Shown: positions 1-6,730, counted from the stretch's first letter. The stretch is 7,340 bases of DNA from Desulfobulbaceae bacterium (GCA_024643445.1 JAHEMX010000185.1:1-7340); one strand, 5' to 3'. A program made the numbers and translations. Notes: a model not told the origin generated them from the letters alone.

Positions 1-437
1 GTACGGCGGCCGGCGAGGGAGCCCATGAGCCTTTTATGGCGTGCAACCTGATCGATTTTGGCGCGGTCGGCTATATACAGATTGACGCCGGCCGCATCGG
101 CGGAATCACTTCTGCTTACGAGATCGCCCGTTATGCCCAGAAAACCGGTGTAACCTACGTCAATCATACCTTTACCACACAGCTGGCTCTCAGTGCTTCG
201 CTGCAGCCTTATGCGGGGCTTGCAGCCAGCACATTCTGCGAGTATCCGGCAGAGGCGAGCAGCCTGGCGACGGCGTTGACGCTGGAATCCCTGTCGATCG
301 ACCCCGGCGGTATGGTGCATCTGCCCGAAAGACCCGGGCTCGGCCTGACACCGGATCCTGAAACGATACGTAAATACTTGCAGTCGGTAGAGATATTCGT
401 CGATGATCAGTGCCTCTATGCCACACCTTCCGTGTAA
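1..437 (+). CDS. Enolase-superfamily enzyme, mandelate racemase subgroup (5'-truncated, C-terminal part)
   Basis: This is the C-terminal half of a TIM-barrel acid-sugar racemase/dehydratase-type enzyme. The frame is open from base 3 to the TAA at 435-437, so the gene starts before the window; the ATG at 36 is internal. Seen: a Gly-Glu (Glu codon at 15-17) in the place of the third Mg2+-binding carboxylate; an Asp (84-86) in the context IDAGRIGGIT and a His (165-167) in VNHTF, which match the Asp-His catalytic dyad of mandelate racemase (Asp270/His297); and a Glu (240-242) in FCEYP, matching Glu317. Known for the family: abstraction of a proton alpha to a carboxylate, with the enediolate held by Mg2+. 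The second-strand catalytic residue (KxK or similar) and the capping domain lie outside, so the substrate cannot be named; sugar-acid dehydratase, racemase or cycloisomerase are all possible. The product is presumably cytoplasmic. Confidence 0.88.
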   Translation, partial: TAAGEGAHEPFMACNLIDFGAVGYIQIDAGRIGGITSAYEIARYAQKTGVTYVNHTFTTQLALSASLQPYAGLAASTFCEYPAEASSLATALTLESLSIDPGGMVHLPERPGLGLTPDPETIRKYLQSVEIFVDDQCLYATPSV

Positions 438-581
438 GAATCGGTAGTCGTAGCCAGACGTGCAGGGGGCTTGTCCTTCCTTCTGCAGAACTGCGCCTTC
501 ATGAACGATCCAGACAAGGTGCCCAACAAATAAAAGAGTGTGAGGCCGTTCGCCGTTAGATCTTGTGGCGCTGAAGCGCTC

Positions 582-609
582 TTGCAAAAAAAGAGAAAGC
601 AGGTATAGT
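582..609 (+). promoter_or_regulatory. Candidate sigma-70 promoter for the threonine aldolase-transporter unit
   Basis: TTGCAA (582-587) and TATAGT (604-609) are separated by 16 bases, giving an expected start near 615-617. That leaves a leader of about 25 bases before the AGGAG Shine-Dalgarno (631-635) and the ATG at 641. It is the best promoter match in the 203-base gap after the enolase-family gene. A small GCGC-TGAA-GCGC stem-loop (568-579) lies just upstream of the -35 element; its meaning is unknown. Confidence 0.5.
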
Positions 610-640
610 CGAGCTGCCCGAAAACCAACGAGGAGAGAAC

Positions 641-1717
641 ATGAAATCCGGCCTTAAAACACAGCATTTTGCCAGTGACAATTACGCCGGAATCTGTCCT
701 GAAGCCTGGGACTATATGACGCAGGCCAATTCCGGACACGCCCCTGCTTACGGTGATGACGACTGGACGGCGATGGCTGCGGACAGGATCCGTGAGTTAT
801 TCGCGGCTGACTGTGAGGTGTTTTTCGTTTTCAATGGCACAGCCGGTAACGCGCTGGCACTTGCCTCAATGTGTCAATCCTACCATGCGGTGATCTGTCA
901 CCGGCTTGCCCATATCGAGACCGATGAATGCGGCGCTCCTGCTTTTTTCTCGGGCGGTGTTCAACTGATAACGGGCAGCGGGCCGGAAGGCAAACTCACC
1001 CCGGAGATGATCACGGATCTTGCCGGCCGGCGATCTGATCTTCATTTTTCTAAACCGCAGGTTGTCAGCCTTACCCAGGCGACCGAGGCCGGAACGCTCT
1101 ATTCACTGCCGGAGGTCCGGATGCTTTGTGAAACCGCCCGTCAGCACGGGCTGAAGGTGCATATGGATGGCGCCCGATTTGCCAATGCCATAGCCGCTCT
1201 GGGCTGTAAACCGCACGATATTTCGGTCGCCTGTGGTGTTGATGTTCTCTGCTTCGGTGGTACGAAAAACGGAACCGGAGTTGGCGATGCCATTATTTTC
1301 TTCAACACCGGTCTGGCCAAAGATTTTGAATACCGCTGCAAACAGGCAGGGCAACTTTCCTCCAAAATGCGCTTTCTCGCCGCTCCCTGGGTCGGCATGC
1401 TGGAAAATGACAGGTGGCTGAAGAATGGAGGCCACGCCAATCATTGTGCAATGTTACTGGAAGCACGGTTGCGCGCCATAGCAGGCGTCAGGATCCTGTT
1501 TCCCCGGCAGGCCAACAGTGTCTATGTCCATATGGATGAGCGAGCATTTCAGGCGCTGGCCGGGCTGGGCTGGCGTTTTTACATCTTTCCTGAGGCCGGC
1601 GGTGCCCGGTTTATGTGTTCCTGGGATACCGAGATTGAGCAGGTTGAGAGGTTCGCCGATGATATAGCGGATATCCTCTCATCCATCTCGACCGATCGGG
1701 TCGCAACCGATGAGTAG
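641..1717 (+). CDS. ltaE: Low-specificity L-threonine aldolase (PLP-dependent, fold type I)
   Basis: It is predicted to cleave L-threonine or L-allo-threonine to glycine and acetaldehyde in the cytoplasm, using pyridoxal phosphate (beta-eliminating lyase/threonine aldolase family). The product is 358 aa, close to the usual 340-350. Seen: an N-terminal FASDNYAGICPEA block (10-22) typical of the Pseudomonas-type enzymes; NGTAGN (65-70) for the PLP phosphate; H91 in the HIETDE block, the likely ring-stacking His; D176 and R179 in HMDGARFANA, with D176 placed to pair with the PLP ring nitrogen; and K209 in FGGTKNG, the expected Schiff-base lysine. No catalytic residue appears to be missing. The ATG at 641 has AGGAG at 631-635. 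The last codons overlap the transporter gene by 8 bases, which suggests one mRNA and translational coupling. Stereospecificity (L versus L-allo) cannot be read from sequence alone. Confidence 0.93.
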   Translation: MKSGLKTQHFASDNYAGICPEAWDYMTQANSGHAPAYGDDDWTAMAADRIRELFAADCEVFFVFNGTAGNALALASMCQSYHAVICHRLAHIETDECGAPAFFSGGVQLITGSGPEGKLTPEMITDLAGRRSDLHFSKPQVVSLTQATEAGTLYSLPEVRMLCETARQHGLKVHMDGARFANAIAALGCKPHDISVACGVDVLCFGGTKNGTGVGDAIIFFNTGLAKDFEYRCKQAGQLSSKMRFLAAPWVGMLENDRWLKNGGHANHCAMLLEARLRAIAGVRILFPRQANSVYVHMDERAFQALAGLGWRFYIFPEAGGARFMCSWDTEIEQVERFADDIADILSSISTDRVATDE

Positions 1718-2633
1718 GATACAGGCCAACGCCCTGCTGGTGCTTACGGCCATCATCTGGGGGACGACCTTTGTCGTGCAGCAGGTCGGAACCGGAGCTC
1801 TGCAGGCCATTACCTTTACCGGCACGAGAATGCTGGTTGGCGGATTTTTTATCCTGCCGCTGGCAATCCGTCAATTTGACAAGGTTCATGCGGGAGATCA
1901 TCGTTTCCTTCTGGGGGACTGGCTGGGTATCGCAGTTACCGGTGTCGTGTTGTTTACTGCAGCGGCGATGCAGCAGTATGGCATTTTTCATACAACGGTG
2001 ACAAATGCCGGCTTCTTGACCGCACTCTACGTCCCGCTGGTTCCCTTTCTTTCTTTTTTTGTGCTGAGGCGCAAGGTTCATTGGTCCGTGTGGCCTGCTT
2101 CTGTCTGCTGTGTCGTCGGTACCTATATCATGAGCGGGGCACAGGTCCTTGAGCTGCGCGCAGGTGACTTATGGGTGATCGGGGGGAGTTTCTTCTGGGC
2201 CTGCCATGTTATTCTTGTCGGTACGATGGCAATGCGGACCAGGGCTCCGCTGGTGGTAGCGTGCGGGCAGTTTTTTGTCTGCGGTATCTGTGGTATTGTC
2301 ATCGGCATGCTAGTCGAGCAGCCGAGCGTTGCTGATGTTCGGTCGGCATGGTTCGGCATCCTTTATGCCGGACTCCTCTCTACCGGTGTCGGGTTCACGC
2401 TGCAGGTGGTTGCCCAGCGATTCACCCATGAGGCTGATGCTGCAATCATCCTGAGTGCGGAAACCGTGTTTGCGGCCCTGGCTGGTTTTATTTTTCTGGC
2501 AGAGCGATTGAGTATTCTGGAAGTGTCAGGGGCAGCCCTTATTCTCTCCGGTATCATCGCCGTACAATTGCTGCCGATGATGCGGGCGAAAGCTCGTCGG
2601 CTGGTGAGGCGTTCCTCTGCTGATGAGGCCTGA
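1710..2633 (+). CDS. DMT-superfamily transporter with two EamA domains
   Basis: This is an inner-membrane carrier of the drug/metabolite transporter superfamily, 307 aa, the usual size for a protein with two EamA repeats and ten helices. Hydrophobic segments lie at about 6-26, 34-54, 70-90, 95-118, 125-142, 152-172, 180-202, 212-234, 244-264 and 270-290. The first repeat opens with the typical AIIWGTTFV (14-22), and the second ends with the conserved ETVFAALAGFIFLAERLS block (251-268). A basic tail (RAKARRLVRR, 292-301) should stay in the cytoplasm. The start ATG sits inside the end of the aldolase gene (ATGAGTAG), with no strong Shine-Dalgarno before it, so translation probably depends on the upstream gene. 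Members export or import amino acids, nucleosides and other metabolites. The pairing with threonine aldolase suggests an amino acid or related metabolite, but that is inference; the substrate is unknown. Confidence 0.9.
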   Translation: MSRIQANALLVLTAIIWGTTFVVQQVGTGALQAITFTGTRMLVGGFFILPLAIRQFDKVHAGDHRFLLGDWLGIAVTGVVLFTAAAMQQYGIFHTTVTNAGFLTALYVPLVPFLSFFVLRRKVHWSVWPASVCCVVGTYIMSGAQVLELRAGDLWVIGGSFFWACHVILVGTMAMRTRAPLVVACGQFFVCGICGIVIGMLVEQPSVADVRSAWFGILYAGLLSTGVGFTLQVVAQRFTHEADAAIILSAETVFAALAGFIFLAERLSILEVSGAALILSGIIAVQLLPMMRAKARRLVRRSSADEA

Positions 2634-2639
2634 ATTAGG

Positions 2640-2667
2640 TTGCTTTTTTCTTCTTTTTTTCTATAAC
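2640..2667 (+). promoter_or_regulatory. Weak candidate promoter for upp-uraA
   Basis: TTGCTT (2640-2645) and TATAAC (2662-2667) are 16 bases apart, within a T-rich spacer just after the transporter stop codon. This would give a leader of about 155 bases before upp. A second weak possibility is TTCAAG (2713-2718) with TATACC (2737-2742), spacing 18. Neither is strong, and read-through from the upstream unit is also possible, since no convincing terminator separates them. Confidence 0.3.
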
Positions 2668-2746
2668 AAGGTGAGCGACGAAACTTCTTTCCCATCCTTC
2701 ACTCTTCGGCAGTTCAAGTAAAATGAGAGGACTCAGTATACCCGCC

Positions 2747-2765
2747 TGCCGGATCTGCTCCGGTG
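2747..2765 (+). other. Stem-loop in the upp leader
   Basis: CCGGA (2749-2753) pairs with TCCGG (2759-2763) around a 5-base loop, and two G-T pairs can extend the stem by two. It lies about 64 bases before the upp ATG and no T run follows, so it is not an intrinsic terminator. A role in control of upp is possible but not shown. Confidence 0.3.
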
Positions 2766-2817
2766 CCATCACCATTACTATCCAATCCATTGTTATTCCA
2801 ACCTTTCATACCATTCT

Positions 2818-2823
2818 GGGAGA
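2818..2823 (+). promoter_or_regulatory. Ribosome binding site that fixes the upp start
   Basis: GGGAGA ends 5 bases before the ATG at 2829. This supports starting Upp at MSVHVAHHP rather than at the in-frame GTG at 2763, which would add 22 residues not found in the family and has no such site. Confidence 0.75.
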
Positions 2824-2828
2824 ATACC

Positions 2829-3455
2829 ATGTCCGTTCATGTTGCTCATCATCCATTGATTAATCATAAGCTCGGTCTGATGCGGGAAAAGAATATTCCC
2901 ACTAAGGATTTCAGAGATCTCGCCTCCGAGGTGGCCCGCCTTCTGACCTATGAGGCGACGAAAGATCTTCCCACCCAGCCGAAGATTATCGAGGGCTGGG
3001 CTGGTCCGGTTGAGGTAGAAGAAATAATGGGAAAGAAGATTACCATCGTGCCGATACTCAGGGCCGGATTGGGAATGATGGATGGTGTTCTCGATATGAT
3101 CCCCACCGCCAAGGTGAGCGTGGTCGGTTATTACCGGAACGAGGAGACCCTGCAGCCGGTTGAATATTATGTCAAAACAGCAAGCGAAATGGATAAGAGA
3201 ATCGCCTTGATCCTTGATCCGATGCTGGCTACGGGCGGTACCCTGCTGGCCACCATCGAGACCTTGAAAAAGTCGGGCTGCCAAACCATCAAGGGTCTTT
3301 TCCTGGTCGCCGCACCGGAGGGAATCAAGCGCATTACAGACGCTCACCCTGATGTGGAGATTTTTGTTGCCGCAGTGGATGAGCGGTTGAATGAGGTCGG
3401 CTATATACTGCCTGGCCTTGGCGATGCCGGTGACAAGATATTTGGTACGAAGTAG
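2829..3455 (+). CDS. upp: Uracil phosphoribosyltransferase
   Basis: It converts uracil and PRPP to UMP and pyrophosphate, the pyrimidine salvage step, in the cytoplasm. From the ATG at 2829 it is 208 aa, exactly the length of E. coli Upp. Seen: the PRPP-binding loop DPMLATGGTL at 130-139; the ILRAGLGMMDG block at 76-86; and the C-terminal uracil-binding region YILPGLGDAGDKIFGTK at 192-208, nearly invariant in the family. In-frame GTG initiation at 2763 is possible on paper but unlikely, given the good ribosome binding site before 2829 and family length. The uracil permease follows 91 bases downstream on the same strand, the same order as upp-uraA in E. coli. Together they form a uracil uptake and capture unit. 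The enzyme is probably oligomeric and GTP-activated, as known for some relatives; this cannot be seen here. Confidence 0.97.
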   Translation: MSVHVAHHPLINHKLGLMREKNIPTKDFRDLASEVARLLTYEATKDLPTQPKIIEGWAGPVEVEEIMGKKITIVPILRAGLGMMDGVLDMIPTAKVSVVGYYRNEETLQPVEYYVKTASEMDKRIALILDPMLATGGTLLATIETLKKSGCQTIKGLFLVAAPEGIKRITDAHPDVEIFVAAVDERLNEVGYILPGLGDAGDKIFGTK

Positions 3456-3499
3456 ATGCGCTTATGCTGTCCGGGGGGATGCACGGAGCTTTGAAACAT

Positions 3500-3516
3500 G
3501 GTGCCCTTTACGGGCC
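3500..3516 (+). other. Small stem-loop between upp and uraA
   Basis: GCCC (3503-3506) pairs with GGGC (3512-3515) around TTTAC; one more pair is possible with a single-base bulge. No T run follows, so both genes can be read on one mRNA. It may mark a processing or pausing point, but it is short enough to be chance. Confidence 0.25.
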
Positions 3517-3546
3517 TGAATAAATAAACAGGAGGGAGAACAGAAC

Positions 3547-4782
3547 ATGCAAGTTGATACACCAGACAGTACTTATCGATTTCGCCTTGGGGACGGTTTG
3601 CTGGGAGCACAGATGCTGTTTGTTGCCTTCGGTGCCCTCGTCCTGGTGCCGATCTTGACCGGGCTTGACCCCAACGTCGCCTTATTCACCGCTGGTGCCG
3701 GAACCTTGTTGTTCCAGGTTGTCACCAGGGGGAAGGTTCCTGTTTTCCTGGCATCATCGTTTGCCTTTATCGCCCCGATCTCATACGGTGTTAAAACCTG
3801 GGGTATTCCGGGGACATTGTGCGGGCTGGCTGCGGCCGGTCTGGTGTACGTCGTGCTCAGTTTTATTATTCGCATAAAGGGCAGTTACGTTCTTGAAAAA
3901 TATTTGCCGCCTGTTATTACCGGTCCGGTCATCATGGTTATCGGTCTGGTTCTTGCTCCCGTTGCCGTGGGTATGGCAAACGGCAGCATCGGTGACGGCA
4001 GGATCGTCGGCTCTACGGCGATGATCATCTCTCTGGTCGCCCTGGTGACAACCATTGTTGTTTCTATTTTTGGTGGTGGCTTTTTACGCCTGATCCCGGT
4101 GCTGAGCGGTATAGCCGCCGGCTATCTTGCTTCCCTGGTGCTGGGGGTGATTGATTTTAAGCCGGTCATTGAGGCATCCTGGTTTGCCTTGCCAAATTTT
4201 ACCGCACCGGAATGGAATTTAAACGCCGTTTTATATATTGTTCCGGTAGCCCTGGCCCCGGCAATTGAGCATTTTGGCGATATTCTCGCCATCGGTTCAA
4301 TTACCGGTAAAGATTACGTGAAGGATCCCGGCGTGGAAAACACCATGCTCGGTGACGGTCTTGCCACATCGCTGGCCGCTTTTTTCGGCGGACCGCCCAA
4401 CACCACCTATTCAGAGGTCACCGGTGCCGTCGCCCTGACCAGGGCCTTTAATCCGGCCATTATGACCTGGGCGGGAATCTGCGCGATTCTTCTTGCCTTC
4501 GTCGGGAAAATCGGCGCCTTTCTTTCAACAATTCCCAGCCCGGTTATGGGCGGCATCATGATCCTGCTCTTTGGTATGATAACCGTCGTCGGTATCAATA
4601 CGCTGGTGAGGGCCGGAAAGGATCTGGCAACGCCGAGGAACCTGATCATCATCTCGGTCATACTGGTAAGCGGCATTGGCGGCATGAAGTTGAGCGCCGG
4701 GACGTTTGCTATCGAGAAGATCGGCCTCGCGGCTATTCTCGGCCTGCTGCTCAATTTTATTCTTCCCGCAGAGAAAAAATAA
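3547..4782 (+). CDS. uraA: Uracil permease, NCS2 (UraA-type) family
   Basis: This inner-membrane proton-coupled uracil importer is 411 aa (E. coli UraA is 429). It is strongly hydrophobic throughout, as expected for the 14-helix NCS2 fold. Seen: an N-terminal block of NCS2 type (LGAQMLFVAFGALVLVPILTGL, 19-40), the AIEHFGDILAIG motif (239-250), and GGPPNTTYSEVTGAVALT (281-298). E241 and E290 coincide in position with the two glutamates that bind uracil in E. coli UraA. The residue matching His245 is Asp (D245), giving EHFGD; family members of the xanthine/urate branch also carry Asp there. Uracil is still the best substrate call because upp lies directly upstream. The start ATG is preceded by GGAGGG (3531-3536), a slightly long 10-base spacing. 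The gene probably shares the upp transcript. Confidence 0.9.
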   Translation: MQVDTPDSTYRFRLGDGLLGAQMLFVAFGALVLVPILTGLDPNVALFTAGAGTLLFQVVTRGKVPVFLASSFAFIAPISYGVKTWGIPGTLCGLAAAGLVYVVLSFIIRIKGSYVLEKYLPPVITGPVIMVIGLVLAPVAVGMANGSIGDGRIVGSTAMIISLVALVTTIVVSIFGGGFLRLIPVLSGIAAGYLASLVLGVIDFKPVIEASWFALPNFTAPEWNLNAVLYIVPVALAPAIEHFGDILAIGSITGKDYVKDPGVENTMLGDGLATSLAAFFGGPPNTTYSEVTGAVALTRAFNPAIMTWAGICAILLAFVGKIGAFLSTIPSPVMGGIMILLFGMITVVGINTLVRAGKDLATPRNLIIISVILVSGIGGMKLSAGTFAIEKIGLAAILGLLLNFILPAEKK

Positions 4783-4786
4783 TGAA

Positions 4787-4823
4787 ACCCGGGCCGGCCG
4801 ACGGACAGGAAGCCTGCCCGGGT
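4787..4823 (+). repeat. GC-rich inverted repeat directly after uraA
   Basis: ACCCGGGC (4787-4794) is repeated in reverse complement as GCCCGGGT (4816-4823), with a 21-base middle that includes a nested CAGG-AAG-CCTG stem. It begins 5 bases after the stop codon. No T run follows, so it is more likely an mRNA 3'-end stabiliser or a pause site than a complete intrinsic terminator. Confidence 0.55.
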
Positions 4824-4910
4824 CTGTTACTGCAGACGACTATTTTCTCTCCGGGGTGCCTTATACTCTTGCGATTCACTATTTCGTCATTATTTTCTGG
4901 TGTTAATGAT

Positions 4911-4987
4911 GCAGAACCGCTTAACCACATTGCCGCTGTGAGGTGAGTCAGGTTACCAATGCGGTTAAGCACGGTTTTTTCTTCTGC
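4911..4987 (+). terminator. Long hairpin followed by a T run (terminator or attenuator)
   Basis: The arm 4919-4932 pairs with 4957-4970 over 14 positions with one mismatch (A4927 against C4962) around a 24-base loop. Outside this, CC (4917-4918) can pair with GG (4973-4974) across a 2-base bulge. Six Ts follow at 4975-4980. GCAGAA (4911-4916) is also complementary to TTCTGC (4982-4987), so a second, longer pairing competes. The structure lies 130 bases after uraA and 130 before dppA. It could end the uraA transcript, or act as an attenuator in a dppA leader if transcription starts at the TATACT box upstream. Confidence 0.65.
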
Positions 4988-4994
4988 ATATGAT
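4965..4994 (+). promoter_or_regulatory. Candidate promoter for dppA
   Basis: TATGAT (4989-4994) is a good -10 element, but its partner TTAAGC (4965-4970), 18 bases upstream, is only a half match to the -35 consensus and lies inside the 3' arm of the long hairpin. Transcription would start near 5001, downstream of the terminator. The alternative is a start from TATACT (4862-4867) and passage through the hairpin. Confidence 0.3.
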
Positions 4995-5098
4995 TTGGCT
5001 ATCTTGCAAAACCTGAAGTACCCTGCTTATTCAGTTGCGTGGCGGAAACTTGTTCAATTGCCGGCTGCTTGTTGGCTGCTCCATTCATCAACACCAAA

Positions 5099-5104
5099 AA
5101 GGAG
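5099..5104 (+). promoter_or_regulatory. Ribosome binding site that fixes the dppA start
   Basis: AAGGAG ends 8 bases before the ATG at 5113. The protein then begins with a normal basic n-region and signal peptide. The in-frame TTG at 5035 would place 26 extra residues ahead of the signal peptide and has no such site. Confidence 0.8.
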
Positions 5105-5112
5105 ATCACTAC

Positions 5113-6714
5113 ATGAAACCATTGAAACGGAAGTTGCTCGCATCTCTCTGTGGCGCGTCCCTTCTTGCCATGGGCGCAGTGAGTGTTCAGGCAAAAACAC
5201 TCGTGTTCTGTTCCGAGGGAAGCCCGGAGGGCTTCAATCCGGCATTTTATACTGCCGGCACGACCTTTGACGCCTCCTCCCGGGCTATTTTTAACCGGCT
5301 TGTCGAGTTCGATCGCGGTACCACCAAAATCGGACCAGCCCTGGCGGAAAAGTGGGATGTCTCTGCCGACGGCCTGGAATACACCTTTTATCTCAGAAAG
5401 GGGGTCAAGTGGCAGACCACCAAGGAATTCAAGCCGACGCGTGATTTCAATGCCGAGGACGTTGTATTTTCCTTCAAGCGTCAGCTCGATAAGGAGCATC
5501 CGTACCACAAGGTTTCCAATGGCACCTTCGAGTATTTTGAAGGCATGTCCATGCCTGATCTGCTGAAAGATGTGGTAAAGGTTGATGATTATACCGTAAA
5601 GTTTCAGCTCAACCGCCCTGAAGCACCGATGATTGCCAACCTCGGTATGGATTTTGCCTCTATCTTCTCCAAGGAATATGCCGATCAATTGATGGCGGCC
5701 GGAACCCCCGAACTCATTGACCAGAATCCTGTTGGTACCGGGCCGTTCCAGCTTGTTGCATACCAGAAAGATGCAGTAATCCGCTATAAGGCCCATCCCG
5801 ACTACTGGGCCGGCAAGGCGGCGATCGACGACCTGGTCTTTGCCATTACCCCGGATGCGTCGGTCCGTTACCAAAAGCTCAAAGCCGGTGAATGTCAGGT
5901 CATGCCATACCCCAATCCGGCAGATCTTGCAGCGATGGCCAAGGACCCTGACATCAACCTGCTGCAGCAGGAAGGGTTGAATGTCGGTTACCTGGCCTAC
6001 AGTACCATGGTTGCACCGTTCGACAATCCCAAGGTCAGAAAAGCCCTGAACATGGCAATCAACAAGCAGGCGATCCTTGACGCCGTATTCCAGGGTGCTG
6101 GGAAAGTGGCGAAAAACCCGATCCCGCCGACCATCTGGTCTTACAATGATGCCGTCCAGGACGATCCGTACGATCCTGAGGCAGCGAAGAAGATGCTTGA
6201 GGCTGAAGGTGTCAAGGGGTTGAAAATGAAGATCTGGGCCATGCCGGTACAGCGTCCGTATAACCCGAATGCCCGCCGCATGGCGGAGCTCATCCAGGCT
6301 GACTTTGCCAAGGTCGGCGTCGAGGCCGAGATTGTTTCTTACGAATGGGGTGAATACCTCAAACGTTCCAAAGACAAGGACCGGGACGGTGCTGTATTGC
6401 TTGGCTGGACAGGTGATAACGGCGATCCTGATAACTTCCTTGCCGTGCTGCTCGGCTGCGATGCGGTGGGCGGATCCAACCGGGCAAACTGGTGTTACAA
6501 GCCGTTTGAAGACCTCATCCAGAAGGCAAAGGTTGTCTCTGATCCTGCCGAGCGTACCAAGCTTTATGAACAGGCCCAGATCGTCTTCAAAGAGCAGGCC
6601 CCGTGGGCAACCATCGCCCATTCGGTTGTATTCAAGCCGATTCGTAAAGAGGTCGTCGATTTTCGTATCGACCCGTTCGGCGGACATATCTTTTACGGGG
6701 TTGACCTGAAGTAG
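5113..6714 (+). CDS. dppA: Periplasmic dipeptide-binding protein of a Dpp ABC transporter
   Basis: It captures dipeptides in the periplasm and delivers them to the DppBCDF permease; in E. coli DppA also binds haem and serves in peptide chemotaxis. It is 533 aa (E. coli, 535). Residues 1-27 are a Sec signal peptide (MKPLKRK, a hydrophobic core, then VQA before K28). The mature protein starts KTLVFCSEGSPEGFNP, nearly as in E. coli. Cysteines at mature positions 6, 234, 422 and 434 coincide with the two disulfide pairs of E. coli DppA. The SBP_bac_5 region LAEKWDVSADGLEYTFYLRKGVKW is at 77-100. R381 in MPVQRPYNP and D435 in GWTGDNGDPD (mature 408) match the Arg and Asp that anchor the peptide termini. 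This supports true dipeptide specificity rather than oligopeptide or nickel binding. A strong hairpin and dppB follow. Substrate range beyond dipeptides is not visible. Confidence 0.96.
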   Translation: MKPLKRKLLASLCGASLLAMGAVSVQAKTLVFCSEGSPEGFNPAFYTAGTTFDASSRAIFNRLVEFDRGTTKIGPALAEKWDVSADGLEYTFYLRKGVKWQTTKEFKPTRDFNAEDVVFSFKRQLDKEHPYHKVSNGTFEYFEGMSMPDLLKDVVKVDDYTVKFQLNRPEAPMIANLGMDFASIFSKEYADQLMAAGTPELIDQNPVGTGPFQLVAYQKDAVIRYKAHPDYWAGKAAIDDLVFAITPDASVRYQKLKAGECQVMPYPNPADLAAMAKDPDINLLQQEGLNVGYLAYSTMVAPFDNPKVRKALNMAINKQAILDAVFQGAGKVAKNPIPPTIWSYNDAVQDDPYDPEAAKKMLEAEGVKGLKMKIWAMPVQRPYNPNARRMAELIQADFAKVGVEAEIVSYEWGEYLKRSKDKDRDGAVLLGWTGDNGDPDNFLAVLLGCDAVGGSNRANWCYKPFEDLIQKAKVVSDPAERTKLYEQAQIVFKEQAPWATIAHSVVFKPIRKEVVDFRIDPFGGHIFYGVDLK

Positions 6715-6730
6715 TTTTAATTTCAACCAA

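Larger units (their letters stand above)
4783..5112 (+). other. Gene-free region between uraA and dppA
   Basis: I see no credible gene in these 330 bases; short frames here have no ribosome binding site or family features. The region holds a GC-rich palindrome just after the uraA stop (4787-4823), a TATACT box at 4862-4867 without a clear -35, a long stem-loop with a T run (4911-4987), a TATGAT box (4989-4994), and the dppA ribosome binding site (5099-5104). Confidence 0.7.

Noticed and set aside
470..518. CTTGTC/GACAAG inverted repeat after the enolase-family gene as a terminator
   Set aside because: Six-base arms with a loop of nearly 40 bases and no T run; likely chance.
416..739. A 107-codon frame on the - strand across the gap before the aldolase
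   Set aside because: It overlaps the ends of both + strand genes and the candidate promoter, and shows no family features.
1611..2081. A 156-codon - strand frame over the aldolase-transporter junction
   Set aside because: Low-complexity, charged shadow translation lying opposite two well-supported genes.
2625..2660. Intrinsic terminator after the EamA transporter (T-rich tract 2641-2660)
   Set aside because: The only stem next to the T run has three Watson-Crick pairs plus G-T pairs, which is too weak.
2763..2828. N-terminal extension of Upp from a GTG start
   Set aside because: The ATG at 2829 has a well-placed GGGAGA and gives the exact family length of 208 residues.
4995..5009. Possible sigma-54 promoter (TTGGC followed by TTGCA) upstream of dppA
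   Set aside because: The GG and GC elements are 9 bases apart rather than the strict 12 needed.
5035..5112. N-terminal extension of DppA from a TTG start
   Set aside because: It would put 26 residues ahead of a normal signal peptide; AAGGAG before 5113 marks the real start.
4999..6726. A 575-codon open frame on the - strand covering all of dppA
   Set aside because: It is the antisense shadow of dppA, kept open by codon choice. It has no recognisable domains, while the + strand encodes a full-length DppA with signal peptide and ligand residues.
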